This document shows, one piece after another, positions 19,008-28,355 of a DNA stretch of 34,208 bases (its first letter is position 1; every line of letters begins with the position of its first letter). The DNA is from Melioribacter roseus. Lineage in GTDB: Bacteria > Bacteroidota > Ignavibacteria > Ignavibacteriales > Melioribacteraceae. The stretch is from contig DYSW01000007.1 in assembly GCA_020726285.1 (NCBI GenBank), forward strand, positions 1 through 34,208, in the 5' to 3' direction. A model generated the notes under the pieces. That model made no database searches. It saw only the letters and a list, made by a program, of their open reading frames with translations, and was not told the origin of the DNA. Position numbers and translations under genes: made by a program.

Positions 19008-19896
19008 TGATATCGTATCCCAAAGATTTAAGAAGATTTGGGTTACTTCGCCATTTGGTTCGCACCTTTACATTCAGTTCCAAAAATACTGATCGTTCCA
19101 GAAATTCCTCGATAGATTTTCGCGATAATTCTCCTATTTTTTTAATAGCTGTACCATTTTTCCCGATAATTATTGGTTTTTGGGAATCGCGTTCAATAAT
19201 TATTGATGCAAGGATGTAATCCTTTCGGTTTTCTTGTTCACGAAATTCTTCAATTACAACTTCGGTGCTATATGGAATTTCGTCCTGATAATTTTCGAAA
19301 ATCTTTTCGCGAATAATTTCAGAAACAAAAAATCTCTCTGTTTCATCAGAAAGTGGATCTTCTGGAAAAAATTTTGGGTGAATTGGTAATTCAAGTTTGA
19401 TTTGCTCAATTAATTCGGTTGTGCCAAAATTCTTTTTTGCTGAAATTGGAATTATTTTTGCCCGAATTTGCATTTCGGAAATTTGGTTGAAAATTGGCTG
19501 TAATTTTTCTTGATTTATCAAATCAATTTTGTTTAGAACGATAAAAAGTGGGCTTTCGGATTTAATAATTTTTCGAACAACATTATTGGTAAAAACAGAT
19601 GAAATATCTTCTGTAACATCAATTAAAAGGATAAAAATGTCGGCATCTACTACTGAAATGTTGATAAAATCGACTAATTTTTCTTGCAAAAGATAATTCG
19701 GTTCCAAAATTCCAGGTGTATCAAGAAAGATTATTTGTGAGTTTTCGTCTGATAAAATTCCCAAAATCCTTTTTCGTGTTGTTTGTGGTTTTGCCGAAAC
19801 AATGGAAAGTTTTTGTCCTATAATTGAATTTAATAATGTCGATTTTCCAACATTTGGAAATCCAAGAATTGTTACGTAACCAGCTTTTGTTTCCAC
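19000..19896 (-). CDS. era: GTPase Era
   Basis: A 298-residue Ras-like GTPase that helps assemble the 30S subunit and bind 16S rRNA. G1 is GFPNVGKST (12-20), G3 DTPG (59-62) and G4 NKID (122-125), followed by the SAKK G5. The C-terminal KH domain contains PIIIGKNGTAIKKIG. The start is GTG at 19896, sharing one base with the TAG stop of valS. AAGGA, nine bases before it, supports this choice. The next gene downstream is the EamA permease with 8 bp of overlap. Confidence 0.95.
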   Translation of the reverse strand: METKAGYVTILGFPNVGKSTLLNSIIGQKLSIVSAKPQTTRKRILGILSDENSQIIFLDTPGILEPNYLLQEKLVDFINISVVDADIFILLIDVTEDISSVFTNNVVRKIIKSESPLFIVLNKIDLINQEKLQPIFNQISEMQIRAKIIPISAKKNFGTTELIEQIKLELPIHPKFFPEDPLSDETERFFVSEIIREKIFENYQDEIPYSTEVVIEEFREQENRKDYILASIIIERDSQKPIIIGKNGTAIKKIGELSRKSIEEFLERSVFLELNVKVRTKWRSNPNLLKSLGYDISE

Positions 19897-22529
19897 TAAT
19901 TCAATTCCTTTAGAAATTCTTTTAATTTAGTAATTTTTTCTTCCCATTCTGATTTTTTAGCTTTTTCTTTTTCAACAACATCAGATGGAGCATTTGCTAC
20001 AAATTTTTCGTTGGTCAACTTGCTGTTTACACCTTTCAAACCGCCTTCGAGACGTTGAATTTCTTTTTCAATTCTTTCTTTTTCTGCTTCAAGATTTACA
20101 ATTCCTTCGAGCGGAATAAATATTTCAGCAGATTTCACAACTGCCGAAGCCGATTTTGGTGGTTTTTCGGCTGATTTAGAAATTGTAATATTCTCAACTC
20201 GAACAAGCGATTTTATATAATCTGCCACAGAATTTGAAATCGATTCACTTTTGATAACAATACTGATTTTTGTTGAAGGTGGAATATTTAGTTCGCCACG
20301 AATATTCCGAATTGCAGTTACAATTTCTTGCAAAAACTTAACATCGTTTTCTGCTTGCAAATTCTGTTGATATTTCTCAGATTTTGGAAAATCCTGTGTA
20401 GAAATGCTTTCCTTTTCATTTCGTGTTTCAACCAAATGCCAAAGTTCTTCAGATAAAAATGGCATAAATGGATGAATTAGCTTTAGAATATCTTCAAACA
20501 AAACGAGCGAACGAGTTAAAACTGCAGATTTTACTTCGTCTTCAGAATTGTAAAGTCGTTTTTTAGCAATTTCAACATACCAATCGCAGAAATCATTCCA
20601 AACAAAAGAATAGATAATTTTAGTTGAGCCTGTAATATCAAACGAATCGAGAGCAGATTCCAGATTTTCGAGTGTTGATTTAAATCTTGAGTTTATCCAT
20701 TCATCTGCAAAATCGATGTGTTTATCAATAAGATATTTATTGATTGATATGTTTTCAGTGTTCATCAACAAAAATCTTCCTGCATTCCAAATCTTGTTTG
20801 CAAAATTTCTTCCTAATTCGCATTTATCGGTGCTGAAAAGAACATCTTGCCCAAGTGGAGCGATGTAAGTAATTGTAAATCTTAACGCATCGGCACCATA
20901 TTCTTGAATAACATCAATCGGGTCAGGCGAATTTCCGAGCGATTTGCTCATTTTTCTACCAATCGAATCGCGAATTATACTTGTAAAATACACATCTTTG
21001 AATGGAATTTTTTGCTCGGCTGAAGTTCGTTCATCTCGAAAATACATTCCCGCCATTATCATTCTCGCAACCCAAAAAAAGATAATATCAGGACCAGTAA
21101 CCAACAAATCTGTTGGATAATAATAAGCCAATTCTTCATCCGAAGTAAAAACATCTTGAGCCCAAAGCCAACTTGAAGCCCAAGTATCCAAAACATCTGT
21201 TTCCTGAACCCAATTTTCCAAATCTTTTGGTGGTTCAACTTCGCAATAAATTTCTTTTGTTTCCTTGTTGTACCAAACGGGAATTCGGTGTCCCCACCAC
21301 AACTGGCGAGAAATACACCAATCTTTGATATTACCGAGCCAGTGATTATAAGTTTTTACCCAATGATTTGGATGAAAATTGATTAATCCATCGTTCACAA
21401 CTTGCATTGCTGGTTTTGCGAGTTCATCCATTTTCATAAACCACTGTTCAGATAAATATGGCTCGATTGGAACTCCGCCACGCTCCGAAAAGCCAACTTT
21501 GTGTGTGTAATCTTCAGTTTTTAGTAATATTTCCAATTCTTCTAATTTTTTTACAACATTCTTTTGGGCAACATTTCTATCTAAATTTTGGAATTCTTGA
21601 GGAACATTCTCGTTTGTAGTTGCATCTGGATTGAAGATGTTTATAATATCAAGATTGTGTCGTTGATAAATTGCGTAATCATTAACATCGTGTGCGGGAG
21701 TAATTTTCACTGCACCAGTTCCAAATTCCAAATCAACATATTCATCAGCAATAATTGGAATTAATCGATTTGTGATTGGAAGAATTGCGTTTTTGCCAAT
21801 CAAGTGTTTGTATCTTGCATCGTTTGGATTTACGGCAACAGCAGTATCGCCAAGCATTGTTTCGGGTCGGGTTGTGGCAACAACCAAAAACTCGTTACTA
21901 TTTTCAATTGGATATTTGATGTGCCAAAGATGTCCATTTACTTCGCGGAAAATCACTTCTTCGTCTGAAATCGCAGATTTTGACGCTGGATCCCAATTCA
22001 CCATTCTGTAACCTTTGTAAATCAAACCTTCTTTGTAAAGTCGAACAAAAGCTTCAATTACGCGTGGATAATAATGTTCATCCATCGTAAACCGTTTTCT
22101 ATCCCAATCCAAACTAACACCAAGTTTCCGCAATTGTTTGAAGATAATTCCACCATATTTTTCAGTCCATTCCATACAATATTCAAGGAATTTTTCTCGT
22201 CCAATTTCGTATTTATCAATATTCATAGTTTTTAAATATTGTATAACTTTGGTTTCGGTTGCAATTGATGCGTGGTCAACACCAGGAACCCAACAAGCAT
22301 TAAATCCTTTCATTCGTTTGTAGCGAATGTAAACATCTTGCAAAGTATTGTTTAAAATGTGACCCAAATGCAACATTCCAGTTACGTTTGGTGGTGGAAT
22401 CACGATTGTGTATGATTCCTTTTCAGAATCAACTTCTGAATGGAATAATTGATTTTCTTCCCAATATTTGTACCATTTATCTTCAATTAATGAAGGTTCA
22501 AAAGTTTTATTAATTTCGTTCATAGCCAT
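19896..22529 (-). CDS. valS: valyl-tRNA synthetase
   Basis: An 877-residue class Ia synthetase. The HIGH motif is HLGH (54-57, in PNVTGMLHLGH) and KMSKS is at 526-530. The CP1 editing domain with its TTRPETMLGDTAVAVNP stretch lies near residue 218. The alpha-helical anticodon domain follows, and a C-terminal coiled coil (about 810-877, rich in Glu and Lys) ends the protein, as in bacterial ValRS. Start: ATG 22529 or, two codons later, ATG 22523, with no strong ribosome-binding site before either. It heads the five-gene valS-era-eamA-acyP-ispF chain and follows a terminator. Confidence 0.96.
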   Translation of the reverse strand: MAMNEINKTFEPSLIEDKWYKYWEENQLFHSEVDSEKESYTIVIPPPNVTGMLHLGHILNNTLQDVYIRYKRMKGFNACWVPGVDHASIATETKVIQYLKTMNIDKYEIGREKFLEYCMEWTEKYGGIIFKQLRKLGVSLDWDRKRFTMDEHYYPRVIEAFVRLYKEGLIYKGYRMVNWDPASKSAISDEEVIFREVNGHLWHIKYPIENSNEFLVVATTRPETMLGDTAVAVNPNDARYKHLIGKNAILPITNRLIPIIADEYVDLEFGTGAVKITPAHDVNDYAIYQRHNLDIINIFNPDATTNENVPQEFQNLDRNVAQKNVVKKLEELEILLKTEDYTHKVGFSERGGVPIEPYLSEQWFMKMDELAKPAMQVVNDGLINFHPNHWVKTYNHWLGNIKDWCISRQLWWGHRIPVWYNKETKEIYCEVEPPKDLENWVQETDVLDTWASSWLWAQDVFTSDEELAYYYPTDLLVTGPDIIFFWVARMIMAGMYFRDERTSAEQKIPFKDVYFTSIIRDSIGRKMSKSLGNSPDPIDVIQEYGADALRFTITYIAPLGQDVLFSTDKCELGRNFANKIWNAGRFLLMNTENISINKYLIDKHIDFADEWINSRFKSTLENLESALDSFDITGSTKIIYSFVWNDFCDWYVEIAKKRLYNSEDEVKSAVLTRSLVLFEDILKLIHPFMPFLSEELWHLVETRNEKESISTQDFPKSEKYQQNLQAENDVKFLQEIVTAIRNIRGELNIPPSTKISIVIKSESISNSVADYIKSLVRVENITISKSAEKPPKSASAVVKSAEIFIPLEGIVNLEAEKERIEKEIQRLEGGLKGVNSKLTNEKFVANAPSDVVEKEKAKKSEWEEKITKLKEFLKELN

Positions 22530-22614
22530 ATAAAATTCGTGTTAAAATGAAGAGCAAATATAAAGAAGTAAGTGATGAGAATGAAAAATGAGTAACAAAA
22601 AGGTGAGAAAAGAA

Positions 22615-22644
22615 TAAAGAGACGAACAAATGCTCGTCTCTTTA
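22615..22644 (-). terminator. terminator after OPT transporter
   Basis: An 11-bp perfect stem (TAAAGAGACGA with TCGTCTCTTTA, 22615-22625 and 22634-22644) with an 8-nt loop. On the - strand it is followed by a U-rich TTCTTTTCTC tail. It lies 24 bp after the OPT gene stop and before valS. Confidence 0.8.
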
Positions 22645-22668
22645 TATTCGTTTAATATTTTATGTGTT

Positions 22669-24642
22669 TTATTCTTCTTTTGCTCGCATCGAATCCCAGA
22701 TCATATAAATTACAATAGCGAGAAACATTACTAAAGCAACAGCTTCGCCGCCGTGTGATTCCGCCCATTCGTATAATCTAAAATCTAATCCTGCAGATTT
22801 CATAATTACGCTAACAACTCCAAGTAATGCTCCGCCAGCAATAAATCCCGAAGCGATTAAAATTCCTCTTTCACTTCTGGCTTTGTTTAATTCTTCATTT
22901 TTACTTCTACTTCCAACAAAGTGAGCAATTATTCCACCAACCAAAATTGGAGTATTTAACTCAAGTGGCAAGTACATTCCTAATGAAAATGCTAACGCTG
23001 GAACTTTTATGGAAGTAAGAATTAAAGCCATAAATGCACCAGCAATGTACATCATCCATGGTGCTGGTTGATCACTCATTAATGGTTTAATAACTGCTGC
23101 CATTGCATTTGCTTGCGGTGCAGGAAGTTCATTCCCAACAAAACCGAAAGTGCTATTTAACAACATAATAACCCAACCGACTGTTGCTGCAGAAACTACC
23201 ATTCCTAAGAATTTCCACTTTTCTTGTTTTTCTGGAGTTGAGCCAAGCCAATATCCAATTTTTAAGTCAGTAATAAAAGCACCAGAAACTGATAAAGCCG
23301 TACAAACAACTCCACCGATTATTAAAGCTGCAATCATTCCGGGGGCACCAGTTAAACCAACTGAAACTAAGATTAATGAAGAAAGAATAAGTGTCATCAA
23401 AGTCATTCCAGAAACTGGGTTTGTTCCAACAATTGCAATTGCATTTGCTGCAACAGTTGTAAATAGGAATGAAATTATCAGTACAATTAATAATCCAACA
23501 AAAGCGTGGAAAATATTATTTACAACTCCAAATAAGAAGAAAATAAATAGAATTGCTGCAACTAACACAACTCCACCAAATATAATTTTCATCGAAATAT
23601 CTTTTTGAGTTCGTAATTCCTTTTCGCCTGTTTGAATTTTCTTTCCAAACAATTCGCTTATTCCAAGTGAAAATGCTTGTTTGATAATTGATGATGATTT
23701 GATAACTCCAACCAAACCAGCCATTGCAATTCCACCAATACCTATATGACGAATATATGATGAAAATATTTTTTCAGCGGGCATATCTTTTATAAGCATT
23801 GTAACATTTGCACCAATTGGAGTTGTAATATAATCGCCAAGAAACGCAAAAATAGGCATAATTACAAACCAAGAAACAAACGAACCTGCGGCAATTATGG
23901 CTGCATATTTTAATCCAACAATATAACCTAAGCCCATAACGGCTGCACCAACATTGATTTTGAAAACCAATTTGAATTTATCGGCAATTTGTTCGCCAAT
24001 TGGCAAAACGCGAGTAGTAAAAACTTCGCTCCACCAACCGAATGATGCGATAATAAAATCGTACAAACCACCAATAATTGCCGAAGTAACGAGAACTTTT
24101 GCTTGATTTCCACCTTTTTCTCCAGCAATCAAAACTTCAGTAGTGGCAGTTGCTTCGGGAAAAGGAAATTTTCCGTGCATTTCGGCAACAAAATATTTTC
24201 GAAATGGAACGAGAAATAGAATTCCGATAAATCCACCTAGTGCAGATGCCATAAATATTTGTAAGAAAGTAACATCTAATTCTAAAATATATAGTGCTGG
24301 AAGTGTAAAAATTGCACCAGCCACAACTGCTCCGGATGAAGCTCCGATTGATTGAATAATAATATTTTCACCAAGTGCATTACTTCTTTTGGTTAAGGTT
24401 GAAAGTCCAACTGCCAAAATTGCGATTGGAATTGCGGCTTCGAATACTTGTCCGATTTTTAAGCCAAGATATGCAGCGGCTGCCGAAAAAAGTACTGCCA
24501 TCAATAAACCTGTAATTACTGAATATACAGTAACTTCGGGATAATTTTTTACAGGCGAAAGAATTGGTTCATATCGTTCATTTTCTTTCAATTCTCGATA
24601 AGCATTTTCTGGTAGACCAATGCCTTTTTTGTTCATTTCCAT
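22669..24642 (-). CDS. OPT-family oligopeptide transporter
   Basis: A 657-residue membrane protein with about 15 hydrophobic segments. The family is recognised from the N-terminal PEVTVYSVITGLLMAVLF followed by AAYLGLKIGQVFEAAIP, the GENIIIQSIGASSGAVVAG stretch near residue 92, and the PFPEATATTEVLIAGEKGG loop near 155. Bacterial OPT proteins import small peptides by proton coupling, and some carry metal chelates. The ATG at 24642 has AGGAGAAATA in front. It starts 8 bp after a secreted tripeptidyl-peptidase-like gene, which suggests uptake of the peptides released by that enzyme. Confidence 0.93.
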   Translation of the reverse strand: MEMNKKGIGLPENAYRELKENERYEPILSPVKNYPEVTVYSVITGLLMAVLFSAAAAYLGLKIGQVFEAAIPIAILAVGLSTLTKRSNALGENIIIQSIGASSGAVVAGAIFTLPALYILELDVTFLQIFMASALGGFIGILFLVPFRKYFVAEMHGKFPFPEATATTEVLIAGEKGGNQAKVLVTSAIIGGLYDFIIASFGWWSEVFTTRVLPIGEQIADKFKLVFKINVGAAVMGLGYIVGLKYAAIIAAGSFVSWFVIMPIFAFLGDYITTPIGANVTMLIKDMPAEKIFSSYIRHIGIGGIAMAGLVGVIKSSSIIKQAFSLGISELFGKKIQTGEKELRTQKDISMKIIFGGVVLVAAILFIFFLFGVVNNIFHAFVGLLIVLIISFLFTTVAANAIAIVGTNPVSGMTLMTLILSSLILVSVGLTGAPGMIAALIIGGVVCTALSVSGAFITDLKIGYWLGSTPEKQEKWKFLGMVVSAATVGWVIMLLNSTFGFVGNELPAPQANAMAAVIKPLMSDQPAPWMMYIAGAFMALILTSIKVPALAFSLGMYLPLELNTPILVGGIIAHFVGSRSKNEELNKARSERGILIASGFIAGGALLGVVSVIMKSAGLDFRLYEWAESHGGEAVALVMFLAIVIYMIWDSMRAKEE

Positions 24643-24650
24643 TATTTCTC

Positions 24651-27449
24651 CTAAAATTTGAATTTAAGTGGAATTTCTAAAACTGTTTTTTCTTGTGATT
24701 TTAGCTTAAAATTGCCAAAAAATTGTTCATCTATTTGAATTTCTGTAGAAGGTTTTTTTACTGATAATTCTACTCGTTTTTGCATTGATGGATAAAGAGT
24801 AATTTGATTTTTTTTTGCAAAAGTTGGGTTTAAGTTTATTTTTTCAATCAAAAATGTTGATTCTGTTACAAATACCTTAATTTTCCCTTCTTTTAAAGCA
24901 AACGCAGGATTTAATTCAAAAAGAAATTCTTCTGCTTCTTTGGAATTATTTGTAATTGCAAGTTCGGAATGTGCATAGGAAAAACCAGCCGATTCTACAT
25001 TTTCGCCATCTTTATTATAAATATTTATTGGAAAATCTGTCAATTTATTAAAATCCGTTTTTTCAATTGTTAATGAAAATGATTTACTTCCCATTCCAGG
25101 GGTTAGTGTAAATGGAATTTTACTGATTTCGCCAGCGTTAATTTCAAGAACATACGTTTTTTGATATCCAGAAATTTCACCTTCTAACGTATAATTTTTA
25201 GGTTTGCTGAAGTTGTTTACTAATTCAATATAATTTTTGTTTTCAGTAATTTCAGTATCTTCAATTCTATTTACTCCGTCAAATTGGATTGACAAATCGT
25301 AAGTAGATTCTCCTTCAGCTTTGAAAAATCCAAGAACATCAACTTCGTAAACTCCAGGATGAAGATTAAAATAATATTCATTTACAGATGCAACTTCTCC
25401 ATTTCCTCGAACAACTTCGCTTTCAATTTGCTGTCCATCTGGTTGGTGAACCAAAAACCAAACAAATCCATATTGATTATCAACAGTATTTAGTTTTACA
25501 TTCATTGAACTTGCGCCAGCTGGAACATTTACAAAATATCTTTTATGCATACTAATATCAACTTTTTCATTTTTCCAAGAATGTTTATAACCATTTTCAG
25601 AGGTAAATTCATAAGGAAGAATAATTGTTGCCATTAGCTCAAATTCTGGAAAGTTTGATTTATCGGCTCTTGTGGCACTAATAGTAGCATTATAAATTCC
25701 TGGATTTTGCATTTTAGATTTATCAAAACGAACATTCACAGTCCCATTTTGGTTATTTCGCAAATGTAGATTTTTTTGAATTGGAATTAACCATTCAGCA
25801 TCACTTTTTACATTATACATTCTATAAAATTTATCATTCTTTTGGAAATTGTTTCTTGTGATTGTAAATGCATAAGAATCTTTATCTGTAACATAATTCC
25901 CATTTCTAATATAAAGTGCTTGCGATTTTTCATCTGGCATTGAACTAGCAAAAGCCGAAGTTGTGTATGTTTCGTAAGATTTTATAACATCATTTTTTAC
26001 CCAACTTTTTAGTAACTCGCACGCATTTTTTACATTTATTAATCCAGAACCTTCATCAATTCTTTGATATCCATCAAGATGCACAGCGCTTTGTCGAACT
26101 GCTTCAAAAAGTAGCGTAGATGGAATTTTAATATCTGGAAATTGCGATTTCATTGCACTTAGCAAAAGCGACATAACTCCAGTTGAATAAGGCGAAGCCA
26201 TACTTGTTCCCCACATAACATCACGAGTCATAAAATTTGGTATTGTAGAAACTGAAGCTCCTGGCGAAACAACATCTGGTTTCATAACTTCACCTCCGCG
26301 TGAACTAAAATATGTTAAAACATCACGTTGTTGGAAAGTGCCGTAAAGATTTTGTCCGACTTCCTCTGCTAAAACTGCACCGCTTGAAAATATTTTTGGC
26401 AAAGCGGCTGGTAATCCCGTAGTTGAAATCCCAGGACCTTCATTTCCGTTTGAAGTACAAACATATAAATATGGATTTTCATCAACAATTTTATTGATAT
26501 ATTTTTCCATTTCAGCTCGTCCTTCAATTTCGGAACCAACGCCAAAACTCATATTTATTATACAAGGTTTTTCTTGTTCTTTAGATATTTTATCCGCATA
26601 ATCAAAACATTTCTTCATACTTTCTGTTACTGTTGCACCGCCAGCATAATTATTGTTACCAAGTTTTAGCCCAATAACATTTGCTCCAGGAGCAACTCCA
26701 TTTAATTCTTGTCCGCCAATTTTGTATCCAGCGGCAATTCCAGCACAATGTGTTCCGTGTCCACCGTCATCAAAAAAGAATGATATTTTGCTTTCTTCTG
26801 GGAAAATATTCACGGCAATCGTAAAATCTGATAATTTATTTCCTTCGCTAATTTTGAAAATATCTTGAGCAACTTTGTAATTTCTCATTGGTTTTTCGTC
26901 TGATAAATCGCCATTTCCGTTTATATCAACAAAAATCACCCATTTTCCTTCAGATTCTTGAAATACTACAAAGTAGAAATTATCTTCTTCAGATTTATTT
27001 TTATTCAAATCTTTTATTCCTGAAGATGAATTTTTCCAGAGTTTTTCTGATAAATTCCCGATGAAATATTTTTCGTCAGAAGCTTTGATTGATAAATTTT
27101 TAGCTCCGAAAACTTTGAATTTCATTTCTTCATTTTGAAAAAAATACTTGTCGTTTTCTTCATCAATTTCTGCTTCATAAAACTTCACATCTCCTTGTCC
27201 TGTAAAATCTTGAACATCAATCACTTTTGTTTCGCCTGTTGAATTTAACGTTAATCCGTCAATTCCCATATCAACGCCAGTATCAAAAATAAAAATAATT
27301 GTTCCTCTTCCATCAAATTCTGGATGTTCAGCCAAAAATTCTGCGACTCTAGTTGATTTTATGGGAAGTAAAAGTTGTGTTGATTCTTGAGTAAAAAACG
27401 TGCTTGTGGCAATAATCAACGCAAATAAAACATACTTAATTTTTTGCAT
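24651..27449 (-). CDS. secreted S8 peptidase, tripeptidyl-peptidase II-like
   Basis: A 932-residue subtilase with a signal sequence (1-20). The catalytic triad is Asp56 (FIFDTGVDMG), His231 (GGHGTHCAGIAAG) and Ser416 (GTSMASPYSTG), with the oxyanion Asn in SNGNEGPG (about 334). The insert of about 175 residues between Asp and His is the hallmark of the tripeptidyl-peptidase II branch rather than ordinary subtilisins. The C-terminal half (about 500-932) is beta-rich, as in TPPII, and may help oligomerise. The usual product would be tripeptides cut from N termini. It lies between a membrane protein (10 bp upstream) and an OPT transporter (8 bp downstream). Confidence 0.92.
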   Translation of the reverse strand: MQKIKYVLFALIIATSTFFTQESTQLLLPIKSTRVAEFLAEHPEFDGRGTIIFIFDTGVDMGIDGLTLNSTGETKVIDVQDFTGQGDVKFYEAEIDEENDKYFFQNEEMKFKVFGAKNLSIKASDEKYFIGNLSEKLWKNSSSGIKDLNKNKSEEDNFYFVVFQESEGKWVIFVDINGNGDLSDEKPMRNYKVAQDIFKISEGNKLSDFTIAVNIFPEESKISFFFDDGGHGTHCAGIAAGYKIGGQELNGVAPGANVIGLKLGNNNYAGGATVTESMKKCFDYADKISKEQEKPCIINMSFGVGSEIEGRAEMEKYINKIVDENPYLYVCTSNGNEGPGISTTGLPAALPKIFSSGAVLAEEVGQNLYGTFQQRDVLTYFSSRGGEVMKPDVVSPGASVSTIPNFMTRDVMWGTSMASPYSTGVMSLLLSAMKSQFPDIKIPSTLLFEAVRQSAVHLDGYQRIDEGSGLINVKNACELLKSWVKNDVIKSYETYTTSAFASSMPDEKSQALYIRNGNYVTDKDSYAFTITRNNFQKNDKFYRMYNVKSDAEWLIPIQKNLHLRNNQNGTVNVRFDKSKMQNPGIYNATISATRADKSNFPEFELMATIILPYEFTSENGYKHSWKNEKVDISMHKRYFVNVPAGASSMNVKLNTVDNQYGFVWFLVHQPDGQQIESEVVRGNGEVASVNEYYFNLHPGVYEVDVLGFFKAEGESTYDLSIQFDGVNRIEDTEITENKNYIELVNNFSKPKNYTLEGEISGYQKTYVLEINAGEISKIPFTLTPGMGSKSFSLTIEKTDFNKLTDFPINIYNKDGENVESAGFSYAHSELAITNNSKEAEEFLFELNPAFALKEGKIKVFVTESTFLIEKINLNPTFAKKNQITLYPSMQKRVELSVKKPSTEIQIDEQFFGNFKLKSQEKTVLEIPLKFKF

Positions 27450-27459
27450 AATTAACCTC

Positions 27460-28296
27460 TTAATTAATCGATTTTTCTATTATTTGTTTAGATTTTTCTT
27501 TATCTAATTTGTTATAATCAAGCTCGGAACCGAGCAAGCTATGTGGAATCATAAATATTATAAAAGTTACAACTGAAGCAAAAATTGCCCATTTTTGTGG
27601 AACTCGCGTTTTTCGGAATGCCCAAAGTGTAATTACCCAAGCTATTCCAGCAATTAATGTTTTGTTGTCTGTCAAGTCAAAACCGTAAGGAAAACCAGTC
27701 CAAAATTCACCAAAAGCATATTTTTGCATAATTGGTCCCATCACAAATCCGCCAAAAAATATGAAACCAACTGTCCAATAAGTAAGTTTTTTTACATTTT
27801 TCCCGTTCTTAAAGTATTCCAATGCAGTTCTATTGGAAAGTAACATTCCAAAAAACATTGCAAAAACGTGAATAATAAGCACTGTTTCTGGAACTTCGCC
27901 TTTGAAACGAATAACTACATTTTGTTCTGTTGGAATTTTTGTTGCGGATTTTTCAGTAATATTTTCAAGAAAATATTCCAATTTTCCCGCAGGTGGTTGT
28001 CCTGGAAGATTTGCAACGTACTTTCCATTTTTATATTCCATTTGGATTTTTGTCCATTCATCTTGAGTTTTAAACCTTTTCCAATTCAATATAAGTTGCA
28101 AATTTGATTGATTTGTGGTGATTTCAAGAATTTCATCAGTTGAGCCTGAATGGCTTCTCTGTAATTTATATTCAATTTTTTCGTTTTTCGAATGAAATTC
28201 GCCTTTTAGCGGGTAAGTTGGACCTGTTGTCCGTTGGTAAATTGCTGAACCGATTGTAATCAATAAGGCAATTACCCAAAGCAATATTGTTTTCAT
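27460..28296 (-). CDS. conserved-looking membrane protein of unknown function
   Basis: A 278-residue protein I do not recognise. An N-terminal hydrophobic helix (about 3-19) is followed by a soluble domain (about 20-130) with beta-type alternation, including YKNGKYVANLPGQPPAGKLEYF, which resembles an Ig-like or fibronectin fold. Four or so membrane helices follow (about 137-155, 172-192, 212-228, 236-252) and a charged tail. Conserved-looking features in the membrane part are GGFVMGPIMQKYAFGEFWTG and an aromatic WTGFPYGFDLTDNK loop. It is the first gene of a unit with the TPPII-like peptidase and OPT transporter, so a role in peptide use or in anchoring the peptidase is a guess from context only. 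Confidence 0.7.
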   Translation of the reverse strand: MKTILLWVIALLITIGSAIYQRTTGPTYPLKGEFHSKNEKIEYKLQRSHSGSTDEILEITTNQSNLQLILNWKRFKTQDEWTKIQMEYKNGKYVANLPGQPPAGKLEYFLENITEKSATKIPTEQNVVIRFKGEVPETVLIIHVFAMFFGMLLSNRTALEYFKNGKNVKKLTYWTVGFIFFGGFVMGPIMQKYAFGEFWTGFPYGFDLTDNKTLIAGIAWVITLWAFRKTRVPQKWAIFASVVTFIIFMIPHSLLGSELDYNKLDKEKSKQIIEKSIN

Positions 28297-28306
28297 ATTA
28301 AGATAC

Positions 28307-28327
28307 TTTCAAATTTGTGATTTGAAA
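28307..28327. repeat. inverted repeat upstream of the peptide-use operon
   Basis: TTTCAAAT (28307-28314) and ATTTGAAA (28320-28327) form a perfect 8-bp inverted repeat with a 5-nt spacer, 11-31 bp before the ATG of the membrane protein. This could be an operator or a leader hairpin. It could also be chance in A+T-rich DNA. Confidence 0.35.
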
Positions 28328-28355
28328 TATAAAGAAGAGAGTTGAGTTGAAGAAA

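Noticed and set aside
23150-23608. 152-codon frame opposite the OPT transporter gene
   Set aside because: It mirrors a membrane protein on the other strand, giving low-complexity Ile/Thr/Pro text without a start signal.
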